This document shows positions 10,442-20,121 of a stretch of DNA of 27,500 bases, piece after piece. A model generated the notes under the pieces. That model searched no databases and was not told the origin of the DNA. It worked only from the letters and a program-made list of their open reading frames with translations. Position 1 is the stretch's first letter. Every line of letters begins with the position of its first letter. The DNA is from Selaginella moellendorffii (Eukaryota; Streptophyta; Lycopodiopsida; Selaginellales; Selaginellaceae): NCBI RefSeq assembly GCF_000143415.4, contig NW_003314307.1, positions 605,331-632,830 on the forward strand, given 5' to 3'. The position numbers and the translations under genes are program-made.

Positions 10442-10531
10442 CCGGAGCTGGAGCTTTCGCTGTGTCCTCCAGGGACAGTAGCTCACAGTCCGGAGCTGGA
10501 CCTGGAGCTTTCACTCAGTCCTCCAGGGACA
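10442..10531 (+). repeat. Two-unit tandem repeat encoding LELSL in one frame
   Basis: Two imperfect copies begin at 10442 and 10490, each with CCGGAGCTGGA, GAGCTTTC and CCTCCAGGGACA. In one + frame they read PELELSLCPPGT and PELDLELSLSPPGT. The pattern resembles the plant LxLxL repression motif (EAR), but no DNA-binding domain is joined to it and no complete gene is visible, so it is at best a fragment. Confidence 0.55.
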
Positions 10532-10646
10532 ATCCTGGCAAGCCGTGTTCGAGGGCTGGCTGCTTGAGCTGCCTAGAGGCTGGCCATCCTGGTGGAAACA
10601 ACGCTGGCAAGACCAAGGAGAACATGGGCACCACACTTCGTTTGTA

Positions 10647-10698
10647 GAGAGAGTCGAGAGAGTCGAGAGAGAGAGAGAGAGAGAGTGAGAGTCGAGAA
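10647..10698. repeat. (GA)n / GAGAGTC microsatellite
   Basis: GAGAGTC units are followed by an uninterrupted run of GA dinucleotides and another GAGAGTC. It is simple sequence in non-coding DNA between arm B and the PPR relic. Confidence 0.9.
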
Positions 10699-10948
10699 AT
10701 CGTGTTCTTTTCGTTTGAATCACATTTTGGCGCTTCTAATTGCCAAACAATACGTTAGCATTAACTGTAATAAAAAAACATTTGATCATGTAGTGCTTGA
10801 TTGATTCCGTCTTGGCAGAGGAGATTTGTCCACGTCCCCCCACACGCTCCTGGATTCATCGTTTGAGTTTGAGTGGTGGGACGATCCCCAAGTACAAACG
10901 AAGCAAAAGCACTAAGATCGCTCATCAACCAAGACATCCTCCTAGAGA

Positions 10949-10955
10949 TATAAAA
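10949..10955 (+). promoter_or_regulatory. TATA box candidate of the PPR relic
   Basis: TATAAAA lies about 75 bp before the first ATG (11028) and about 245 bp before the ATG in the PPR frame (11197). The position suits a plant core promoter with a start site near 10980. No transcript evidence is available. Confidence 0.45.
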
Positions 10956-11196
10956 CAGGAAGATCTCTTTTTCACTTTCCCACAGATCTCACGCGAGGGA
11001 GGAGCACAGCAATCGCAGCAGGAAACGATGCCTCGCGGATTCGATCATGGATGTATGCGATGCCGCAGCGCAATCGATTCCAGCTTGATGATTTGGAAAG
11101 TAGAAGACGAGAGCGTCTTGTTTAAAGTCTCATCTCACGAAGAGTTCCCATCTCAATCTCCATCTCCCGACTCGAGCAAGCGCGGCCCTCTCGCGA

Positions 11197-12460
11197 ATGG
11201 CCGGCGCGGACGAGTTCCCCGACCTCTTGCTCCAAGTCGAGAGCCTCCTCCACATCCTCCGCTCCACGGCTCCCAATCCCTCCAAGACCGAAGCTCTAGA
11301 CGCGTGGAGCGGAGATCTCACGCCGAAGATCGTCAGCAAAGTCATCCAGGCTCCCAAGTTCGTCGACGATGCCGTGTTCTTCTTCACGTACGTGCAGCAC
11401 AGCGGCTACCGCCACTCCAACAACTGCTTCCTGCGTGTTCTCCTCCGCGATCGCGCCCGAGAGCTCCTGTCCGAGGTGGTCGACTCCTGGCAGCTCCCAA
11501 ACGCGTCAACTTTCACGGTCATCTTGCACGGGCTTTGGCAACGTCGCGATGGCCTGCGAGGTGCTCGTCGATCTCAAGAGCCGAGGCACCGCGGAGTGCA
11601 ATGCCACTCTCTGCAAGGAGGCCCGGTTCGACGATGCCAAGCTGCTCTTCCAGAAGATGGTGGAGATGGCAGCCGAGGACGTGACGAGCTACTATCTCCT
11701 CGTTCGTCCGCTTTGCAAGGCCAAGATGATCGAGGACGCCGAGGTGCTTGTCACCGAGTCAAGGAAGAAGCTCCTGGAACTCCCGCTCCACAATCTGGTG
11801 GTGTCCTCGTACTGCAAAGGGAAGACGCTCGATGCTGTGGTGGCCGTGTACGAGAAGATGGTAGTGGCGAACTCTTGCTCGGCGGAGTTCGTCACCTACA
11901 CCAGCCTGATCCAGGGACGAAGCGGCTGGAGCAGGCCTTGATGTTCCTGGCAAGAATGGTCTCCAAAGGCTTCCAACACTGCCCCTCTGCGTCGACAACC
12001 GGCTCCACGAAGCTCGAAAGTTTCCAGGGGAGATGGCCAACCGGAACCTCACTCCCAACGTTGTCATGTACACAGTTCTCATCGACGGGCTCTGCAAAGG
12101 TGGCTGGGTCGACGAGGCTGTGCGCTGCTGTCCAAGATGCGGAAGAAGTGCGTCCCCACGGCCGTGACTTACAACAGCCTGATCAGCGGTCGGCCGAGCG
12201 GGCGAGCGAGGCCTACGACCTCCTGGAGGAGACCGAATATCTTCACAGTCAAAGAAGTCGGATGATGCTCTCTGAGTCTTCGAGCACCTGGTGCTTCCTT
12301 GTCACGTACTCGTGCTTGATCGATGGAGCTTGTAAGGAAAGGTCGGCTGGATGATCAAGAGCGGCAGCTGTATACCAAACACGGTGACTTACAACTCCCT
12401 CGTGAGCGGCTGGGAAAGATGGACGAAGTGATGAACCTGCTGGAGAGGATGACTGGCATT
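11197..12460 (+). pseudogene. Pentatricopeptide-repeat (PPR) protein pseudogene
   Basis: Typical P-class PPR phrases are spread over all three + frames: FTVILHGL (about 11510), LVVSSYCKGKTLDAVVAVYE (about 11795), EFVTYTSLIQG (about 11886), PNVVMYTVLIDGLCKGG (about 12050), PTAVTYNSLISG (about 12155) and PNTVTYNSLVSG (about 12375). PPR proteins bind organelle RNA by tandem 35-residue helical hairpins. Frame changes occur near 11537, 11922, 11990, 12118, 12195 and 12340, so the longest single-frame run (from ATG 11197) stops being PPR-like after about 110 codons. No intron is needed, as in most PPR genes. The N-terminus starts MAGADEFPDLLLQVESLLH. The many independent breaks point to an old pseudogene. 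The right edge has been lost, and AT-rich sequence begins after about 12470. Confidence 0.85.
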
Positions 12461-12723
12461 TTCCGGCGAAAATTGCTTTTTCAATTGTCCCTCCTCCTCC
12501 GTTTGGTGATAAGTCTCTTGGATTTGCTTTCAGCTGCGAGCTTATTGGGGATTTTTCTTTCCCGCGTGCTGCGACAAATGTATTGGAAAAAAAAGTGAGT
12601 TCTCAGCTTGAAACTTCCAAAAGAAATCATTTTTGGATGGATTGTGCTCACAGTTAAAAGGATCCAGATCTTGCATATTGAGGGAATATTCGTGATTCCC
12701 TCTTAGGTCAAGTTGATCCAAGC
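12461..12723. other. Junction between PPR relic and AT-rich repeats
   Basis: PPR similarity ends near 12460 and the sequence turns T-rich. A hydrophobic open stretch (LLFQLSLLLRLVISLLDLLS) continues to 12598 but looks like read-through of non-coding DNA. Nothing else is recognised before the dispersed repeat. Confidence 0.4.
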
Positions 12724-12889
12724 TTTATTTGAGTTTAAGAAGTCAATTGTTACTATAATATTAGAAAAGAAGTTATATGTATTTTCACAAAAAATATTTG
12801 TATAGATTCTTTGAAAGCTTTATGGAGCAAGCTATTTACATGACCCTGTGAAACGCATTGCTGCTAGATAGGTCACGGGCCCCAAATTT
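12724..12889 (+). repeat. Dispersed repeat, copy 2
   Basis: Same sequence and orientation as 7872-8011, starting TTTATTTGAGTTTAAGAAGT and ending CCCCAAATTT. It has extra short blocks (ATTTTCAC, GAAAGCTT, CTGTGAAACGC) that are absent from copy 1. The shared body is easily aligned by eye. Confidence 0.8.
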
Positions 12890-12890
12890 C

Positions 12891-13123
12891 GCACTACTAC
12901 TCGAGGGTCTCCGAGTGATGCACAATGACAAAGTTACTGAATACTCGTTAGTGGTCAATCTGGGCGACCAGATCCAGGTCAGCGTTCACTTTTTCTCGTT
13001 TACTAGTGTTGACTGACTGGTCAAAGTTAATGCCTTCTTTTTGTTTTCTTGCAGATTTTGGGCAATGACAAAGGGCACAGGCTGTGGTTAATAGTAGTGA
13101 AGATTAAATGTCCATTCCAGTAG
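12891..13123 (+). pseudogene. Orphan exon pair of unknown gene
   Basis: An open stretch (12891-12977) reads LEGLRVMHNDKVTEYSLVV followed by NLGDQIQ. It ends at a plausible donor (12978, GTCAGC) and is followed by a 77 nt T-rich intron ending TTTCTTGCAG at 13054. The next exon begins ILGNDKGHRLW and meets TAG at about 13121-13123. No flanking exons are seen, and the first exon begins only 1-2 bp after the dispersed repeat, so it is probably a gene fragment caught at an element border. I do not recognise the family. Confidence 0.4.
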
Positions 13124-13591
13124 CAATGGGACCAAACTGGGAGAGTTTAGTGTGCCCAGCAAGCAAATTGGGAGGGCTCTACTGTGTTTAAACCTATGGT
13201 TTATAAGAATTATATGACAGCTTTGCAAGCTGGAGGACTTAATCATCAGTGGCTCTTGAACACTCTAAGGATTTAACTTGATTTTAATGAAGTGTCCTTT
13301 TGAATTCAAAGGCTAATAGAAGTTAATCACGGAAATTTTAAGCTTTTTTCACAAACAAGTGGAAAATGAGTATGAGCCACAGCAGGATGAAGGAGAAGGG
13401 CAAGTGATTCCTCGGCTTCCAGCAATTATCTAAGAACTGCAAGTGATTCCTCCACTTCCAGCAATTAGCTAAGGACTTTTTATTTGCCATTCACATAAAT
13501 TGGAAATAGCATTGGGGTGTTTTCTCTCCTTATTCTATGCATTGGAAGCTTAATGTGGATGGGAGAGATGCTGCTTATATGATTCTTAAAC
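13124..13591. other. Non-coding AT-rich stretch with a small tandem duplication
   Basis: No gene is seen. At 13402-13437 and 13439-13476 a unit of about 37 bp is repeated: GCAAGTGATTCCTC, then CTTCCAGCAATTA, then CTAAG. The units differ at a few bases. Confidence 0.55.
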
Positions 13592-13920
13592 TCTATATAC
13601 ATATTAATCTGGAATGAATTTTATGTTAGGAACTTAGAATATTTAGAAAATAACTTATTATATGATAGAACAATTTGTTACATAAAAAACCAACTTTTCA
13701 TTTTTAAGAAATTAAAGTTTTTTCATAATAATTTTCTGCTCAATTTAACTGAATAACACTACTATTAAATAAACCATGCATTACTGCATGCAACACATAG
13801 CAAATTATTTAATTTTTTATTTATATTTCTCTTTATTAATCCAGTTGATCAAATGGAAGTTTATAATATAATAAATTGCTACGCGTTGCATGTAGCAACG
13901 CTTGGTTTGCTTAATACTAG
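13592..13920 (+). mobile_element. Possible non-autonomous Helitron
   Basis: The left end reads TCTATATACATATTAAT, close to common plant Helitron 5' ends. The right end has a 7 bp perfect hairpin, GCGTTGC (13883-13889) and GCAACGC (13895-13901), then 15 nt, then CTAG at 13917-13920 followed by T. Helitrons end in CTRR after a GC-rich hairpin and insert between A and T. Against it: the base before the left TC is C, not A, and the hairpin-to-end spacing is slightly longer than usual. There is no coding sequence in its 329 bp. Confidence 0.4.
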
Positions 13921-14460
13921 TGTTATTATTACTTATTAATCCAATTGATCTAATAAAGTTTATAATTATAAGCATGTTTGTAATTTATATATACAAGATT
14001 AATTTTATTGCATATTAACCATTAGATGGTAGAATAAAAAAGAATATACTAGAAAAGGTTTAAGAAAGTTTATAAATTATAAACATGTTTATAAATTATA
14101 AATACAAAATTAATCTAAATGAATAACAACCGTTAGATGGTAGAATATCCTAGAATATCCAAGCATATTCTAAATATATTCACTACCATCCCAGTCCCCC
14201 TATAGGTTTGCTTAAGCAAACCAAAAATATTTATAAGTTATAAACACATGATTAGATTTATTTAATAGATTCTAGAATATACTTGGAAGTATTTAGGAAA
14301 GTTTATAAACTATAAAAAATGCTTATAAATTATAAATACAAGATTAATATAAATGAATAAGATAGAAAATTTTATAATAGCAAAGCATTTTATAGGTATA
14401 TTAACTACCAACCCAAAAGTTTTATTAAGCAAACCAAAATGAAATAAAAATTAGGAACTT
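13921..14460. repeat. AT-rich imperfect repeats with a 16 bp palindrome
   Basis: A block around AAGTTTATAA-TATAA and AATACAA-ATTAAT recurs near 13957, 14065 and 14298, and the last two also share AAATGAATAA. At 14207-14222, GTTTGCTTAAGCAAAC is a perfect palindrome. Half of it recurs as GGTTTGCTTAA at the possible Helitron end (13904) and as TTAAGCAAACC near 14429. No gene is seen. Confidence 0.6.
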
Positions 14461-14984
14461 TCAGGGAAAAATGAATTAAAAAATGTTTATTTAAAGTTAA
14501 TCAATAAAACTCAATCTACTACCCAACTGAGTTTACTTGTGTTTTTTAATTATGAAACTAACAATTGTGATAACTATAGTCCCACTATGATTAGTGTTGC
14601 AATTAGCTATAAAATATATGGATTCACAAGGATATAGCTAAATTCCATAGGCATTCCTATGCTCATATAACACATATAGTGGATGGTTATCTTTGAGATC
14701 AAAGATAGAGATACAAATCATATGTTGATAGAGTTCCATGAGAAAGATTGCTACTGGCACTCATGCTTAGTAATCAATAAGCTCCTCCTTCTTCACTAGA
14801 AATCTTCTCTAATTTATTGGGTGTGGCTTTACTTCTCATCCTTATCTCCTCTTTCCCTTTCTCTACCTCTTGCTTTTAAGATTCCTTCTCACCATCACTC
14901 TGAAAAATATATAAACTCTACTTATGCCTTATAAAAGACAGAAAAAAGTGCTATACATTTAGAATATTCAGCTTAGTTTAAATT
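14461..14984. other. AT-rich DNA without recognisable features
   Basis: I see no gene, tRNA or clear repeat end. The composition matches the decayed retroelement sequence to the right, and it may be a more diverged part of it. Confidence 0.4.
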
Positions 14985-16360
14985 TTCTTGCACATATCAT
15001 CTTTGAACACTTAACCTTCCTTTTTAGAGCTACCACTGTTTTGTTCTTCCACTTTCTTCTTCTTGATCTCTAGATTGATACTCAAAATGGATATCAAACA
15101 AGTACTCACCACAATGATAGATCCAATTATTGCCATCTTGATTCACAGCCATATGGCCCTTTGTATGTGCTCATGATGGCCAAATGGCTTCAGTGAATGA
15201 TCTTTTTTGGAGTTTTGCTACCTCTTGGCTATTTCTAAATTGGTCCTTGTGCTAGATCAAGTTACACTTCATAGCTTAATTGGAAAAACTAAGAAAGAAT
15301 GAAAATTTGCTAAGTCAAGGATATATGACAACATTCTATATTTCTTATATAACAATATAGTCATGGAAAATAGAATGAGAATAGAGTAACAACTCAAATT
15401 ATATAACAATATGGCTTTAGAACTCAATTCCAACAATAAGACAACTCCTTACCAAGTCAAGTTTCCTATAAAAGAATTACTTTGTACTTTACACTTTGTT
15501 TGCCCATTTGATTATGGATGCTCACCACTACTTATCCTTAACTTAGTTTGAAGTTTACAAAAGCTCAACTTAGCTTCTATAAACATTTAAGCAAATTAAA
15601 AGTTTTGGTTGTTATTTATGAATTTTTTAATTTAAACTTCTCAAGAGGTTACCTAACATAAACCCAAAATATCTTAAAACCCTTAATTAAATAAAAAAGT
15701 GGGTGCACTTTTATTTATAAGTAAGAATTATAGCTCTCATGAAAGCCCTACTCTCTTGACAGCCTACCCTATTGGCTTTAGCCATAGGGAGCAAACTAGA
15801 ATTCCCCTGGCTAACCAATAGAGTCATATTTGAAACTTCTTTAATACTAAATGTGAACTTTTGAATTTAAACTTTTTGAAAAATTACTAAATTTAATGTT
15901 ACTTAAACTTAAATATAGTTAACCCTAAATATCCTAAAACCCTTTGGAAAAAGGGGTGTACTTTTATCAACCCTAATGGAACATCTCTTGAACCATTTTC
16001 TTTGGTTACTTACAGTAATCTACATTAAGAAAACAATCTATAATAACCCAGATATATTGACAATGTGATTTAGGTATTAAAAGTTGCTTATTGGTTAAGT
16101 CCTTTCAAATTTTCTTATTATTAAACTATTTATCAATTTTTACCCAAGCTAGTTAAGAAATTGGTTTTTGCATGTGAAATTGACTAGAAGAGCATAAGAA
16201 TGGAATTCTTAAGTGCTATTGGTAAAACATCATTACCTAGTTAGAGAAATTCACTTTTTAGCTATTAATAAGGTATATAGAGTTTTGAATATGATGGTAC
16301 ATCTAATTCACAATTTAGCATTATTCAATATTTAATAAGTTTTAGGGTTGTCTTAATGTA
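14985..16360 (+). repeat. Decayed retroelement-related repeat, copy 1
   Basis: It matches 16800-18139 in the same orientation over most of its length; for example GATCTCTAGATTGATACTCA occurs at 15065 and 16880, and GGAATTCTTAAGTGCTATTG or near-identical text near 16202 and 18122. The offset grows from about 1815 to about 1921 bp because of indels. Part of it (about 15910-16020) aligns with 21430-21570 inside the intact retrotransposon after allowing many C>T and G>A changes. No ORF survives. Confidence 0.75.
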
Positions 16361-16530
16361 GCGCACCTTATCTCTCTCCCCTTAAGCCAATTAGAAAAGG
16401 GGTAATTGCTTGATGAAAGAGCCTTTAGTGGCTATTTTATCCCCATTTATCCCCCAAGGTTCCAAGGATCCACGGTGACAGTATATCCAAATTTCATCCC
16501 ATGATCACATGCGCTACATTTAAAGACTAA
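16361..16530. other. Short unassigned segment before decayed LTR
   Basis: It contains a slightly GC-richer stretch near 16440-16510, but no gene or recognised repeat. Confidence 0.35.
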
Positions 16531-16790
16531 TGTGAAACACAAATCCCTAAGCCCCAAAATGGAGCTGAAAGGGTTCCATATGGTATTGGTTGAAGTGGAA
16601 GTCCAACAAATGTAACTTATTTATACCAAAAGCTCCAATTTAGAAAGTCGAGAATAAGAGTGGAATTCTAAATAAAGTGCTTGAAGAATGAGCATGAAAC
16701 AATCGGTGAATGAGTCTTTTAAAAGGACACAAGAAGACTAATATATGGAAGTGTTAGGATCAAATCCAAGAAAGAGTCTAAATTCAACTA
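16531..16790 (+). mobile_element. Decayed LTR fragment related to the intact element, opposite orientation
   Basis: Starting with TGTGAAACAC at 16531, this follows the reverse complement of the intact LTR from its end at 26767 (TGTGAGACAC) for about 250 bp. Recognisable points are AATCCCTA-GCCCCAAA, AAAAGCTCC and TGGAAGTGT. Differences are mostly G>A and C>T relative to the young LTR. The fragment ends near 16790, before the LTR's satellite core. It shows that an older insertion of the same family, in the other direction, once lay here. Confidence 0.75.
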
Positions 16791-16799
16791 GTTGAAATT

Positions 16800-18139
16800 T
16801 TTTTGCATAGGTCATCTTTGCACACTGAACCTTCCTTCTTAGAGCTATCACTTTCTTGTTCTTCCACTTTTTTCTTCTTGATCTCTAGATTGATACTCAA
16901 AATGAGTATGAGTAATTACCACAATGATAGACCCAATTATTGCCATCTTGATTCATAGCCATATGGCCCTTTATAGGTGCTCATGATGACCAAATGGCTT
17001 CAATAAATGATCCTTTTTGAAGCTTTGTTGCCTCTTGACTAGTCCTTGTGCTAGATCAAGTTACAGTTCATAGCTTAATTAGAAAAACTAAGAAGAAATG
17101 AAAATTTGCTAAGTCAAAGATATATGACATCATTCTATATTTCTCACATAACAATATAGTCATGTAAATAATATAATGAGAATAGAGCAACAACTCAAAT
17201 TATATAGCAATATGGCTTTAGAACTCAATTCCAATAGTGAGACAACTCTTTACCAAGTCAAGTTTCCCATAAAAAAACTACTTTGTACTTTATACTTTGT
17301 TTGCCCATATGATTATGGATACTCACCACTACTTATCCTTAATTTAGTCTGTAGTTTATAAATGCTTACCATTACTTATGCTTAACTTAGCTTCTATAAA
17401 TATTTGAGTAAGTTTGGAAGTTTTAGTTGTTATTTGTGAATTCTTGAATTTAAACTTCTTAGAAGGTTACTTAACATAATACTACTCAACCCAAGGACAT
17501 TTAACCCTAAATATCTAAAAACCCTTAATCAATTGGGGTGCACTTTTATTTATAAGTCTTTCCCTCTATATTTGGACTATTTATTCCTTATAAATTCATG
17601 TGAAAGCTAGGAATTATAGCTTTCATAAGAACCATACTCTCTTGATACCCTACCCCATTGGGTCTAGCTCAATAGGGAGCAAATTATAATTCCTTCAGCT
17701 AGTCAATAGAGTCAGATTTAAAACCTTTTTAATACTAAATATAAATTCTTGAATTTAGACTTCTTGAAAAATTTACTATTTAAACCCAAAAATAGTTAAT
17801 CCTAAATATCCTAAAACCTTATGGAAAAAGGGGTGTACTTTTATTAATAAAACATCTCTTAAGCCATTTTCTTTTATTACTTATAGTTATCTACACTAGG
17901 AAGAAGTGAAAAATCTTTGTCAAACAATTTATAATAATCTAGATTTATCGAGAATGTGATTGTGGGTATTAAAAGTTAATTATTAGAAAGTCCTTTCAAA
18001 TTTTCTTCTCTTATTGCCATAACTCTAGGAAGTTAGTATTATTAAACCTTTATTAGTCTCCATCCAAGCTAGTTGAGAAACTAATTTTTGCATGTAAACT
18101 TAATTAGAAGAGCATAAGAATAGAATTCTTAAGTGCTAT
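16800..18139 (+). repeat. Decayed retroelement-related repeat, copy 2
   Basis: Direct copy of 14985-16360. The 61-codon open stretch at 17176-17361 (reading LYQVKFPIKKLLCTLYFVCP) has an equivalent in copy 1 near 15400-15550, but neither continues into a recognisable retroelement domain. The right edge at 18139 meets a much less decayed copy of the same 190 bp tail. Confidence 0.75.
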
Positions 18140-18716
18140 TGTCGCGAATGTGACTTCAGGTATCGAAAGTTACTTGTCGACCAGTCTTTATGGACATTCT
18201 TACCTTACTACCACGATGGCAGGAGGTCGGTACTACTGGTCCCTTTCATAGTCTCCACTTAAGCTAGTTGAAAAACTGGTCATCGTGTGTGCACTTGACC
18301 AGATGAGTATAAGGACGGAATTCTTACGTGCTATTTGTCAAGCATACTTGACCTGGTTAGAGAAACTCATTCGTTGACTTGCACTTGCTAGTGTTGAGAA
18401 CCCCCACGATATTGAGACTAGTCCCTCAATATTCGCTAGATGATAGTTTACCGTGTCTGCCAAACACCCTCGCTATCATGCCCTTTGTGTTAGTCTCATT
18501 TCGGTCCCAAATGCTAATTATGGAAAGTGTCTAGATTTGCTCATTTGGCATATCTACGGAATGTAGAGATCGGCCTGAACACAATGGTGTTCGTCCTGTG
18601 CCCAAATTCGCAATCTAGCGCCATTCCATATTTAGTAAGTTTCGAGCTTGTCCTAGGGACTAACTCCTGATACTAAGGGAGGCTTGGGGTGAAAGCCTAA
18701 GGTGTGTGTTCCTCAA

Positions 18717-18745
<29 letters not shown>
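18717..18745 (+). repeat. Uninterrupted run of 29 G
   Basis: Twenty-nine consecutive G, then TTTTT and GGGGG. The decayed counterpart at 27125-27129 has only five G, so the tract expanded in this copy. Such a run can form G-quadruplexes and its length is also prone to sequencing error. Confidence 0.95.
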
Positions 18746-18747
<2 letters not shown>

Positions 18748-19111
18748 TTTGGGGGTTCCCAATGTATAGTAAGGATAGTGGGTAAGTCGAACATGGCCGA
18801 CCAACCTGAGGCATAGTCTAGCTCCTGCTTGCATGCCTATCCTTGTTCTGTGTCTGTCTTGGGTCTAAGCCCAAGTTCCATTCCATGCTAACTGGTGGAG
18901 TACCCATGTCCTTGCGTTAGGCCACCGGTATGCCGAAATAGCACCAAACTCTGTTTGGCTCCGTTTTGCGTGCTGGTCCTGGCATTGGAATGTTGGTTAC
19001 TCCAGGACTGTTCCAAGTCGCTTCGGGCTCCTGTCCTTTCGCTCCTTGGGCTGTATGCTTAGGAGTTGCTCCATGGTCCGGTTCCATTATTCCTTGGTTC
19101 CATGCTTGGGA

Positions 19112-19116
19112 GTTTG
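19112..19116. repeat. Left target-site duplication, GTTTG
   Basis: GTTTG directly precedes the left LTR and is repeated at 26768-26772 directly after the right LTR. Five base pairs is the usual size for LTR retrotransposons. Confidence 0.9.
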
Positions 19117-20063
19117 TGTAAGCGACTAAATTTTCCATTCTACTTTAGTCACTTAACCACACCTCCGACCACTTGGAGGAGTCTCAATCACAACCTCCAT
19201 AAGTCCATTTTAGGACTTGGGACTTGCTAGCCCCGAGAATGGCATCCATGCCACTCAACATTTGCACTTGGTCCAAGTGCCCCACGTGTCCGATCCCATG
19301 ACCGACACTCAAAAGTACCACCGACATGGCAGCCTGTTACGCTAAGGCCATGCCCAATCACCTTTGCCACACTGGTAGTCCAATACCACTTGTATCACAG
19401 TCTTGGCTCTCAAAGACTAGGCAAACCATCTGTGAGTGGTCATCTCAGATCCACTCCTTACCATCCTGAGGATGCCCACCGACAAGGGGAATAGCCTTCC
19501 CCAATATCCCTCTGTCAGTCCCCACTAAGTCCCGTGTTTGCCAACACTGCCACCGGATCGAGGCCCACAGGCCCGACCACTAAGTCCCACGGTCCTCTGG
19601 GACTTCCTCACCACACGACTGTGTCCTTGGTCACTACCCCAGAGGACTGCTCCTCTTCCTTTCCACAGTCTGGGCCTTTGGGACAACATTTCAGAACACC
19701 GTGGCCTTACGCGAGCCACCTGGGTACTCTCCCTGCCTTCCGCCCTTGGGTGCTCTAGCCATGGGCTTAGAGCGAGGTTCCATTAAGCCACGTCTGGTAT
19801 CCAAGTAGGTAGTGCCACCCACACTTGGATTGGGAGCATCGGCCGGTTGATCTCCTAGGGAAACTAAAGCTGGCTCTTGAACACTTCACCAAGCTACCCC
19901 GCTTGTCAGTCCGTGTTCACTCTAGTCTTGGACTTCCCAGTGGTCAGCTCATCACCCAACACTAGGTCTGGCCTTCCTGGGCCAAACTGGCCTTTCCTGG
20001 CCAAACTGGCTCCACTGGGCTCCAACCCCCACACTCTCCCTACTATACTTTTGGAACCCCCCG

Positions 20064-20082
20064 CAGCCCCCCCCCCTGGGGG
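20064..20082. repeat. C-run / G-run hairpin in LTR
   Basis: A run of nine or more C followed by TGGGGG can fold back on itself. The right LTR has the same structure (26034-26050) with a longer C run, so length differs between the two LTRs. Confidence 0.75.
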
Positions 20083-20121
20083 ACAATCGCTTTGGGCTTT
20101 CACCCAACTGCTTGTATTAGT

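Larger units (their letters stand above)
18140..19116 (+). repeat. Less decayed repeat copy, left part, host of the LTR insertion
   Basis: The first about 198 bp (to about 18338) repeat 17948-18139 at much higher GC; for example GGAATTCTTACGTGCTATT at 18319 corresponds to GAATTCTTAAGTGCTATT. The remainder aligns with 26940-27390 in the same orientation, again as the GC-rich version. The copy is interrupted at 19116 by the LTR retrotransposon and resumes at 26773. Confidence 0.8.

Noticed and set aside
9737-10567. Several 100-160 codon frames on both strands in arm B and the adjoining repeat
   Set aside because: Overlapping frames on opposite strands of a minisatellite; they also span the micro-inversion breakpoints and the deletion join.
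10797-11684. 295-codon + frame overlapping the PPR start
   Set aside because: It lacks PPR motifs and becomes Arg/Pro/Ser-rich, as expected of an off-frame reading of GC-rich coding DNA.
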